DNA of 5,424 nucleotides. Source: an uncultured beta proteobacterium (GTDB lineage: Bacteria > Pseudomonadota > Gammaproteobacteria > Burkholderiales > Burkholderiaceae). Location of the stretch: positions 1 to 5,424 of the forward strand of contig CAJAFJ010000151.1 of assembly GCA_903938955.1 (NCBI GenBank), read 5' to 3'. This document shows, one piece after another, positions 1 through 4,372 of this stretch (positions are counted from its first letter, which is position 1; every line of letters starts with the position of its first letter). Position numbers and translations under genes: made by a program. The notes under the pieces were generated by a model. That model had not been told where the DNA came from. It did not search any database and saw nothing but the letters and a program-made list of their open reading frames with translations.

Positions 1-53
1 CAGAAAATCATCATTCAGCGCGCGCTGGCTTGAGATTTCTGGGGTAGGCTTGA

Positions 54-90
54 GGTTGAAATTCAACCATTGCGTGGTTGAATTTCAACC
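54..90. repeat. Pair of palindromes forming a long inverted repeat (candidate operator)
   Basis: Two 15-nt palindromes with perfect 7-nt arms, GGTTGAA-W-TTCAACC, lie at 54-68 and 76-90. Their centres (61 and 83) are 22 nt apart, about two helical turns, so two dimers could bind on one DNA face. The stretch 54-69 is also the exact reverse complement of 75-90 around a 5-nt loop (70-74), so the block could fold into a 16-bp hairpin. The heptamer GGCTTGA occurs at 27-33 and 47-53 and inverted at 99-105, flanking the block. The symmetry is seen directly; the operator role is inferred from its position just upstream of the ATPase start codon. Confidence 0.75.
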
Positions 91-98
91 ACTAAAAT
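70..98 (+). promoter_or_regulatory. Candidate promoter of the DUF4143 ATPase gene, possibly giving a leaderless mRNA
   Basis: A -10-like hexamer TAAAAT (93-98, 5 of 6 matches to the sigma-70 consensus) stands 17 nt after a weak -35 hexamer TTGCGT (70-75, 3 of 6). The second palindrome (76-90) fills the spacer exactly, so a bound protein would block RNA polymerase. Transcription would be expected to start about 7 nt after 98, at or next to the A of the ATG at 106. No Shine-Dalgarno-like purine run precedes that ATG, which fits a leaderless transcript. The prediction is by eye, and the -35 match is poor. Confidence 0.4.
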
Positions 99-105
99 TC
101 AAGCC

Positions 106-1353
106 ATGCACCCCAGACACATTGCCCCCTTACTGACCGATGCGCTCTCCGATACGCCGGTGGTCCTGATCAACGGCGCCCGGCAAAGCGGCAAAAGTAC
201 GCTGGCACAGGCGCAAACGACACCGACCGGCGAGCCACGGCAGTACCTGACTTTGGACGATGCGGTGGTGCTCAATGCCGCCAAGTCTGACCCGGCCGGC
301 TTCATCAATGGCTTGCAGGGCGCGGTGACGCTGGACGAAGTGCAGCGAGTGCCCGAGCTTTTTTTGGCGATCAAAGCGGCGGTTGACCGGCAACGCCAGC
401 CTGGGCGGTTTTTATTGACGGGCTCGGCGGATGTGCTGCTGCTACCGGGCATTGCCGATTCACTGGCCGGGCGCATGGAGGTGCTGTCCCTGTGGCCACT
501 CTCCAGCGCCGAAATTGCCGATAGCCCCAGCCTGAATCGTGCCGATGCCTTGTTTATGGGTGACTGGTCTGCTTTAGCCGTGCCCCCGTGTGAGCGGGGC
601 GAGTTCATGGGGCGTCTGTTGGCGGGCGGTTTCCCGGATGCGGTGGCGCGCACCAGTCCACGTCGGCGCGAAGCCTGGTTTGACAGCTATGTGCAGGCGA
701 TTTTGCAGCGCGACGTGCGCGACCTCGCCAACATCGAGCAGCTCACCGAAATCCCCAATCTGCTTCATCTGGTGGCCACACGCAGCGGCACCTTGCTCAA
801 CTTTGCCGAGCTGTCGCGCACGGCCGCCATCGCGCAAAGCACGCTCAAGCGCTACTTTGCGCTGCTGGAGATGTTGTTTCTGGTGGTACGCCTGCCTTCG
901 TGGGAGCGCAACCCCGGCAAGCGCCTGGTCAAGGCGCCCAAGGTTTTTTTGCCCGATAGCGGCCTGCTGAATCACTTCATGGCTGCCACGCCGGAGAGTC
1001 TGGCGGCCAAGCCGGGCTTGCCCGGCGGCGTGGTGGAAACCTTTGTGTTGACCGAGTTGCTCAAGCATGTGGCGTTTTCGGCGCAGCGCTTGTCGTTGTG
1101 GCACTACCGCACGCAAACCAACATCGAGGTGGATTTCATTCTGGAAAACCGTCTGGGCCAGATCACCGGTATTGAAGTCAAAGCCAGCGCCACCGTGGAT
1201 GGCAAAGACTTCAAGGGGCTGCGCCATTTGCAGGAGACCGAGCCCGCCATTTTCCAGCGTGGCATCGTGCTGTATGCGGGACGCGAGGTGGTGCCGTTTG
1301 GTGAGAACTTGTGGGCGGTGCCCTTGTCGGTTTGGTGGGCGGGGGCTCGGTAA
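106..1353 (+). CDS. AAA+-type ATPase with C-terminal DUF4143 domain
   Basis: This 415-residue protein has the usual length and order of the bacterial/archaeal AAA_14-DUF4143 ATPases. The N-terminal P-loop domain shows Walker A GARQSGKST at residues 24-32, Walker B with D77-E78 in TLDEVQ, and the family-typical LLTGSAD segment near 103-109 followed by LAGR at 120-123. Residues about 216-262 look like a winged helix (AELSRTAAIAQSTLKRYFALLE). The C-terminal part carries a PD-(D/E)XK-like core with D343 in EVDFIL and E357-V-K359 in GIEVKAS. The start at 106 is chosen because family members begin only some 20 residues before Walker A. The cellular role of the family is poorly defined; ATP binding is well supported, while DNA binding or nuclease activity is inferred from the fold. 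The gene is followed by a rhodanese gene 90 nt downstream and has no obvious functional partner here. There is no signal peptide or membrane segment. Confidence 0.93.
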   Translation: MHPRHIAPLLTDALSDTPVVLINGARQSGKSTLAQAQTTPTGEPRQYLTLDDAVVLNAAKSDPAGFINGLQGAVTLDEVQRVPELFLAIKAAVDRQRQPGRFLLTGSADVLLLPGIADSLAGRMEVLSLWPLSSAEIADSPSLNRADALFMGDWSALAVPPCERGEFMGRLLAGGFPDAVARTSPRRREAWFDSYVQAILQRDVRDLANIEQLTEIPNLLHLVATRSGTLLNFAELSRTAAIAQSTLKRYFALLEMLFLVVRLPSWERNPGKRLVKAPKVFLPDSGLLNHFMAATPESLAAKPGLPGGVVETFVLTELLKHVAFSAQRLSLWHYRTQTNIEVDFILENRLGQITGIEVKASATVDGKDFKGLRHLQETEPAIFQRGIVLYAGREVVPFGENLWAVPLSVWWAGAR

Positions 1354-1364
1354 GGCGCGTGTGA

Positions 1365-1395
1365 TTGGGAATCGGGCGCCGTGCGGTTGGGAATC
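1365..1395 (+). repeat. Short direct repeat upstream of the rhodanese gene
   Basis: The 9-mer TTGGGAATC occurs at 1365-1373 and again at 1387-1395, exactly 22 nt apart. It lies in the 90-nt gap between the ATPase and rhodanese genes. A spacing of about two helical turns is compatible with a regulator binding site, but two copies of a 9-mer may also be chance or a local duplication. No convincing sigma-70 promoter was found in this gap. Confidence 0.3.
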
Positions 1396-1432
1396 TGCAT
1401 TTGGATAGACTAAAGCCTGCCTAAATTCAACC

Positions 1433-1437
1433 GAGAG
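1433..1437 (+). promoter_or_regulatory. Ribosome binding site of the rhodanese gene
   Basis: The purine run GAGAG ends 6 nt before the ATG at 1444. It is a reasonable Shine-Dalgarno match and supports that ATG as the start. Confidence 0.55.
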
Positions 1438-1443
1438 ACAAAA

Positions 1444-1869
1444 ATGCCCATCACCAAAACCTGCCAACAACTCGTGGCCGAAGCCACGGCCCAAATCACC
1501 ACCTACACAGTGGCCGACGTGCTGCCCCGCATGAACGATGCCACGGTGCAAATCGTCGATATCCGCGACCCGCGTGAGCTGGAACGCGACGGCACCGTGG
1601 TGGGGGCCTACCCGGCGCCCCGCGGCATGCTGGAGTTTTGGGTCGACCCCGGCTCGCCGTACCACAAGCCCCTGTTCGCCGACGAATCCAAAGAATTCAT
1701 CCTGTACTGCGGCGCGGGCTGGCGCAGCGCACTGGCGGCCAAAACGTTGCAAGACATGGGCATGACCAACGTAGCGCATATCGAGGGGGGTTACGCCGCC
1801 TGGGTCAAGGCCGGGGCGCCGACCGAAACGCTGGCAGAGCAAAAAGCCCGCCGAACACCCAAAGCCTGA
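1444..1869 (+). CDS. Single-domain rhodanese-like sulfurtransferase
   Basis: This 141-residue cytoplasmic protein is one rhodanese domain. Visible marks are the IVDIRDPRELERDG segment (residues 37-50, the CH2A-like motif), the PRGMLEFWVDPGSPYHK segment (59-75), the active-site loop CGAGWRS with the presumed persulfide-carrying Cys89, and the C-terminal motif HIEGGYAAWVKAG (112-124). Rhodaneses move sulfane sulfur from a donor such as thiosulfate to a nucleophilic acceptor. The six-residue loop from Cys89 is typical of sulfurtransferases rather than of Cdc25-type phosphatases. The physiological donor and acceptor cannot be read from the sequence, and the neighbours do not suggest a sulfur pathway. 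A GAGAG ribosome binding site supports the start. There is no signal peptide, so the protein probably acts in the cytoplasm. The last 15 or so residues are a charged tail outside the domain. Confidence 0.93.
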   Translation: MPITKTCQQLVAEATAQITTYTVADVLPRMNDATVQIVDIRDPRELERDGTVVGAYPAPRGMLEFWVDPGSPYHKPLFADESKEFILYCGAGWRSALAAKTLQDMGMTNVAHIEGGYAAWVKAGAPTETLAEQKARRTPKA

Positions 1870-1947
1870 ACCCCGCTGCCACCCGTATCCCTCGGCATGT
1901 GGGTGAGTGCTGGGGGTCTCCATCTCGTTTTATTGGCGTTCTTGGCT

Positions 1948-2607
1948 ATGAAGTTTGAAGCAATCCTGTTTGACTGCGATGGCGTGCTGGTGGACAGCGA
2001 ACCGATCGTGAATGGCGTGTTACGCGACATGCTGGAGGCGCGTGGCTGGGCCATGAGCGCGCAGGAATGTATGCGTTATTTTGTTGGCAAGGCCGTGCGC
2101 GACGAGCGCGTGGCCATCGAGGCACGCACCGGCCTGCCGCTGACCGACGAATGGATGCAGCTGTTTTATGAACGGCGCAACCTGGAGCTGGACGCCCGGC
2201 TGCAGATCATGGCGGGCGCGCAGGCCGCCGTGGCCGCTGCGCACGCCCACACGCAGCAGCGCATCGCCTGCGCCTCGGGGGCGGACCGTTTCAAGGTCGA
2301 AATGCAGTTGACTAAGGTGGGGCTGATGGATTTTTTTGCGGGCAACATTTTCAGCGGGCACGAGATGCCGCGCTCCAAGCCCGCGCCCGACGTCTATCTG
2401 GCCGCCGCCCAGCACCTGAACACGCCGGGGCACCAGTGCCTGGTGATTGAGGACACAACTGTCGGCGTCACAGCGGGCGTGGCGGCTGGCGCCACCGTCT
2501 GGGCCTATTGCCCGCAAGCCGAGCGCGGTCCTGATTTGCTGCAGGCCGGTGCCAGCCTGCTGTTTGGCCACATGGGTGAGTTGCCTCAGTTGCTGGCGAC
2601 GGCCTGA
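1948..2607 (+). CDS. HAD-superfamily hydrolase, subfamily IA (YieH / beta-phosphoglucomutase-like)
   Basis: This 219-residue protein shows all four HAD motifs. Motif I is FDCDGVLVDSE, with nucleophile D9 and acid/base D11. Motif II is S110 in ACASG, motif III is K144 in RSKPAPD, and motif IV is E168-D169 in LVIEDTTVGVTAG. An alpha-helical cap (about 16-85) follows motif I, as in class C1 caps. The pattern FSGHEMPRSKPAPDVYLAAA and the C-terminal FGHMGELPQLL resemble E. coli YieH, described as a 6-phosphogluconate phosphatase, so a small-molecule phosphatase is the best guess; a phosphomutase cannot be excluded. The frame is open upstream to an ATG at 1897, but the extra 17 residues are hydrophobic and lie outside the family, where the DxD motif normally sits 6-10 residues from the start. 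The ATG at 1948 is therefore preferred, although its ribosome binding site is weak. Confidence 0.92.
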   Translation: MKFEAILFDCDGVLVDSEPIVNGVLRDMLEARGWAMSAQECMRYFVGKAVRDERVAIEARTGLPLTDEWMQLFYERRNLELDARLQIMAGAQAAVAAAHAHTQQRIACASGADRFKVEMQLTKVGLMDFFAGNIFSGHEMPRSKPAPDVYLAAAQHLNTPGHQCLVIEDTTVGVTAGVAAGATVWAYCPQAERGPDLLQAGASLLFGHMGELPQLLATA

Positions 2608-2624
2608 AAGGGCGCTTCAGAACG

Positions 2625-2721
2625 CTGCCTGTTTCGCAGGCACCGGGCTGCAAGCCGCGCCGAATAAGGCTTTGCGCAGCTTGTTCTGGTAGTCATGCAC
2701 AAAGTTATCCACATAAATTGT
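2625..2721 (+). repeat. Intergenic repeat, copy A
   Basis: First of three diverged direct copies. It opens with a perfect 6-bp hairpin, TGCCTG (2626-2631), loop TTTCG, CAGGCA (2637-2642). It continues with CTGCAAGCCGCG (2648-2659) and ATAAGGCT (2664-2671), and ends with CACAAAGTTATCCACA (2698-2713). The first CTGCCT lies 80 nt before the DnaA box. The last 16-mer is identical in copy C. Confidence 0.7.
2705..2713 (+). promoter_or_regulatory. DnaA box 1 (perfect TTATCCACA)
   Basis: The nonamer TTATCCACA matches the high-affinity DnaA box consensus TTATNCACA at every position. It lies at the end of repeat copy A, upstream of the main AT-rich tract. Confidence 0.65.
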
Positions 2722-2767
2722 GTACGGACGACAGGGGCTGCCACCCTCGTCAGACGGCAGAGACAAC

Positions 2768-2801
2768 TATTTATTTATTAAATTTTTCGAGGTATTTTTT
2801 T
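2768..2801. other. AT-rich tract (candidate DNA-unwinding element)
   Basis: Thirty of 34 bases are A or T, in an otherwise GC-rich genome. The tract includes TATTTATTTATTAAATTTTT and then a run of seven T. It lies between DnaA boxes 1 and 2. A melting role is inferred from composition and position. Low-GC intergenic filler is the alternative. Confidence 0.4.
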
Positions 2802-2945
2802 GCCTCTTGGGGCTGGTTTTTTGTATTTTTGATGTAAGGTTTTGACGCGTTTGGTGTGAATTTTGAGACTTGTTAGACCTGCCTATTTGCTAGGCAATGC
2901 GTTGCAACCCGCGCCAGATAAGGCTTCAGCGGGTTTTCCCTAGGC

Positions 2946-2954
2946 TGATCCACA
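2946..2954 (+). promoter_or_regulatory. Degenerate DnaA box (TGATCCACA)
   Basis: The nonamer TGATCCACA has one mismatch to TTATCCACA. It starts 12 nt before DnaA box 2 on the same strand, making a close tandem pair. It could be a weaker DnaA site or a chance match. Confidence 0.35.
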
Positions 2955-2957
2955 CAG

Positions 2958-2966
2958 TTATCCACA
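2958..2966 (+). promoter_or_regulatory. DnaA box 2 (perfect TTATCCACA)
   Basis: Perfect match to the DnaA box consensus, in the same orientation as boxes 1 and 3, at the end of repeat copy B and just before the second AT-rich tract. Confidence 0.65.
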
Positions 2967-2976
2967 GAAGTTGTGG

Positions 2977-3000
2977 AATCAATTTATTTTTGACAAATTT
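2977..3000. other. Second AT-rich tract
   Basis: Twenty-one of 24 bases are A or T. It directly follows DnaA box 2 and precedes repeat copy C. It is a candidate melting region, judged on composition alone. Confidence 0.3.
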
Positions 3001-3026
3001 CAGCTGAAACCGGCAGTCAAATGGCA

Positions 3027-3125
3027 CTGCCTGTTTTTAAAGCACCGTGCTGCAAGCCGCGTCGGCCGTGGGTTTGCAGGGCTTGTCCGGGGGCTGGTAC
3101 ACAAAGTTATCCACAAAATTTGGGG
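3027..3125 (+). repeat. Intergenic repeat, copy C
   Basis: Third copy in the same orientation. It begins CTGCCTGTTTTT (3027-3038), and here the right hairpin arm has decayed to AAAGCA, so the stem is broken. CTGCAAGCCGCG (3050-3061) matches copy A exactly, and CACAAAGTTATCCACA (3100-3115) is identical to copy A. The CTGCCT start again lies 80 nt before the DnaA box. The ATAAGGCT core of A and B is missing. Confidence 0.65.
3107..3115 (+). promoter_or_regulatory. DnaA box 3 (perfect TTATCCACA)
   Basis: Third perfect DnaA box on the same strand, about 55 nt before the 3' end of the convergent AraC-family gene. Confidence 0.65.
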
Positions 3126-3170
3126 AGCGAGTGTTTGTTGGGTTTGTGCTAGTGCGCCAAGCCCGAGAAT

Positions 3171-4175
3171 TCACGTTGATGGCATGCCCAGGCGCCTGAA
3201 TTCCGCGGGTGATGTGCCTGTCCAGTGCTTGAAGGCGCGCATAAAGCTTTTCTCATTTTGAAAGCCTGCCGCTTGCGCCACCTGCTTGATGGGGCGCTCT
3301 GTGCGCAGCAACAGGTCCAGCGCCCGGGTTTTACGCACATCGTCCTTCAGCGCTTGCAGCGAGGCGCCTTCGTCCTGCAGTTGTCGGTGCAGCGTGCGTG
3401 GCGACATATGGAGCAGCGCGGCCAGGGCTTCGGCGTTATGCGTTTGTGCCGGATGGGCGTTCAGTGTTTGGCGCACGCGCTGCACCAGCAGGCGGTCGCG
3501 ACGGTAGGGTCGCACGGTCAGGGGCAGGGCGTTTTGCAGCATATGTTGCAAGGCCGCCTCGTCGCGCCGCACGGGCAGGGCGAGGTAGCGGGCATCAAAG
3601 CAAAGGCTGGCCGGTGCGCTGTCAAACGCGGTGGGGCCTGAAAACAGCACGTCATAGACCTGCGCGTGGGCCGGGGCGGGATACGGAAACTGCGCACTGT
3701 GCAGCGGAATGCGCGAATCGATCAGCCAGCAGGCCACGCCCAGCAGATTGCGCAGCACCGACACCAGACAAAACTCACGCAGCGCGCCGAGCTCACGCTG
3801 CTCGGTGATAGACAGCGTGGCGGTGTCGCCGGTGACCTTCAGCCGGAGCGTGATGTCATCAGTTATCAGTCCGTGGTGGCGACACCAGCGCTGCAAGGCC
3901 ACGCCCAGATGCGGCGCGCTAATAGAGGCGCGCGCCAGCATGCCGTAGCTGCCCCAAGGCAGGCGGCGGCTGAACCAGCCCAGGCCTTCATCGTCCAGCT
4001 CCAGCATCGCCGCACCGGACAGGCGCTCAAACTGCAAGGCGGTGACGCACGCGCTGGGGTTGGTCAAAGAAGCTGGCGCAATTTGTGCCAATGCCAAGGC
4101 CTGTGCCGGGCTTTTTTCATAGCTCGCGTAGGCTTGCACGATAGCGTTGACAAAGGCGATAGGCGTCAACGCCAC
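3171..4175 (-). CDS. AraC-family transcriptional regulator with arabinose-binding-like N-terminal domain
   Basis: A DNA-binding activator or repressor, 334 residues from the GTG at 4175. The N-terminal sensor region (TPIAFVNAIVQAYASYEKSPAQAL, then LPWGSYGMLARASISAPHLGVALQRW) matches the style of the Arabinose_bd (PF12625) regulators. The C-terminus has both AraC helix-turn-helices: about 248-270 (AEALAALLHMSPRTLHRQLQ) and about 296-320 (IKQVAQAAGFQNEKSFMRAF), closed by GTSPAEFRR. The frame stays open to a GTG at 4325 (384 residues), but the extra 50 residues are Thr/Pro/Leu-rich and outside the family. That start would also leave only 47 nt to the divergent carboxylase gene. A TTG at 4169, seven nt after AGGG, is another possible start. 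The gene is divergent from a leucine-catabolism gene, so it may respond to a leucine/isovalerate intermediate; the ligand is unknown. Confidence 0.9.
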   Translation of the reverse strand: MALTPIAFVNAIVQAYASYEKSPAQALALAQIAPASLTNPSACVTALQFERLSGAAMLELDDEGLGWFSRRLPWGSYGMLARASISAPHLGVALQRWCRHHGLITDDITLRLKVTGDTATLSITEQRELGALREFCLVSVLRNLLGVACWLIDSRIPLHSAQFPYPAPAHAQVYDVLFSGPTAFDSAPASLCFDARYLALPVRRDEAALQHMLQNALPLTVRPYRRDRLLVQRVRQTLNAHPAQTHNAEALAALLHMSPRTLHRQLQDEGASLQALKDDVRKTRALDLLLRTERPIKQVAQAAGFQNEKSFMRAFKHWTGTSPAEFRRLGMPST

Positions 4176-4245
4176 GCCCTGCGTCAAGGGGGTAACCGGC
4201 GGAGTGGCCGTGTGGGATGTTGGGCGGGTCGTCAAAGTGAGCGTG

Positions 4246-4274
4246 AGTATGCCGATAAGTGGCGCGATTTGCAA
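4246..4274 (-). promoter_or_regulatory. Candidate promoter of the AraC-family gene
   Basis: Read on the minus strand, TTGCAA (4274-4269, 4 of 6) and CATACT (4251-4246, 4 of 6) are separated by 17 nt. Transcription would start near 4239, about 65 nt before the GTG at 4175 and downstream of the GTG at 4325. This agrees with the shorter protein. Both hexamers are imperfect. Confidence 0.28.
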
Positions 4275-4299
4275 CCTGCTTGGCCCCCGTAAACCCGTA

Positions 4300-4325
4300 G
4301 TGTCTTTTATGCTCAGCAGGGACAC
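4300..4325. repeat. Small inverted repeat in the divergent control region
   Basis: GTGTC (4300-4304) and GACAC (4321-4325) are inverted around 16 nt and overlap the only -10-like hexamer facing the carboxylase gene. It could be a regulator site. The arms are only 5 nt, so chance is a real alternative. Confidence 0.2.
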
Positions 4326-4372
4326 AATGGCCCACCACCCGGCCCACGCCTTTGAACTTTAGAAAGAACCTC

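Larger units (their letters stand above)
2879..2976 (+). repeat. Intergenic repeat, copy B
   Basis: Second copy in the same orientation. Its opening hairpin is TGCCTA (2880-2885), loop TTTGC, TAGGCA (2891-2896). Relative to copy A the closing G-C pair has become A-T, a paired change that keeps the stem. It continues with TTGCAACCCGCGCC (2902-2915) and GATAAGGCTT (2917-2926). It ends with CACACAGTTATCCACA (2951-2966), one mismatch from copies A and C. The CTGCCT start lies 79 nt before the DnaA box. TCCACA (2961-2966) and TGTGGA (2972-2977) form a small inverted repeat at the box. Confidence 0.7.
2608..3170. other. Gene-free intergenic region with origin-like organisation (DnaA boxes and AT-rich tracts)
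   Basis: The 563 nt between the convergent HAD and AraC genes contain no credible coding frame. The content, in order, is repeat copy A ending in DnaA box 1, a 34-nt AT-rich tract, repeat copy B with a degenerate box and DnaA box 2, a second AT-rich tract, and repeat copy C ending in DnaA box 3. Several perfect DnaA boxes in the same orientation next to easily melted DNA is the layout of replication origins, and DnaA-titration loci also carry box clusters. No dnaA, dnaN, gidA, rep or par gene is visible, so true origin function is not established. No strong intrinsic terminator was seen for either flanking gene. Confidence 0.6.
4176..4372. promoter_or_regulatory. Shared divergent control region between the AraC-family gene and mccB
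   Basis: These 197 nt lie between the preferred AraC start and the carboxylase ATG. They hold a candidate AraC-gene promoter and a small inverted repeat. No good -35/-10 pair was found for the carboxylase gene: the best -10-like hexamer, TATGCT at 4308-4313, has no matching -35 at 16-18 nt. That would fit an activator-dependent promoter, but absence by eye is weak evidence. Confidence 0.45.

Noticed and set aside
1..33. Possible tail of an upstream gene (frame 1 ends in TGA at 31-33) or start of a divergent gene (ATG on the minus strand at 14-12 or 11-9)
   Set aside because: Only about 10 codons are visible in the first case and 4-5 in the second, with no ribosome binding site for the divergent start. 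Nothing allows a decision.
574..1923. Long open frame (449 codons) on the minus strand opposite the ATPase and rhodanese genes
   Set aside because: It is antisense to two well-supported genes, is rich in His/Gly/Arg/Gln as expected for a GC-rich shadow frame, and shows no recognisable domain.
1871..1931. Imperfect hairpin between the rhodanese and HAD genes followed by TTTT, as a possible terminator
   Set aside because: The stem is interrupted (CCCC...CACCC against GGGTG...GGGG), the T-run is short and not adjacent to the stem, and G+C-rich chance pairing is likely.
1897..1947. Earlier ATG at 1897 as the start of the HAD protein
   Set aside because: It would add 17 hydrophobic residues before a motif that normally lies close to the N-terminus, and it has no ribosome binding site. 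It does not look like a proper signal peptide, lacking a positive N-region and cleavage site.
2604..2620. CTGAA...TTCAG hairpin at the stop codon of the HAD gene as a terminator
   Set aside because: It has only 5 bp and no following T-run, so intrinsic termination is not supported.
2625..3125. The three repeats as a CRISPR array or plasmid iterons
   Set aside because: Copies are diverged, long and unevenly spaced (254 and 148 nt), with no uniform spacers for CRISPR and no rep gene nearby for an iteron origin.
2971..3261. 96-codon open frame across DnaA box 3 and the end of the AraC gene
   Set aside because: It is built from the repeat region and overlaps the AraC C-terminus; there is no ribosome binding site and no family signal.
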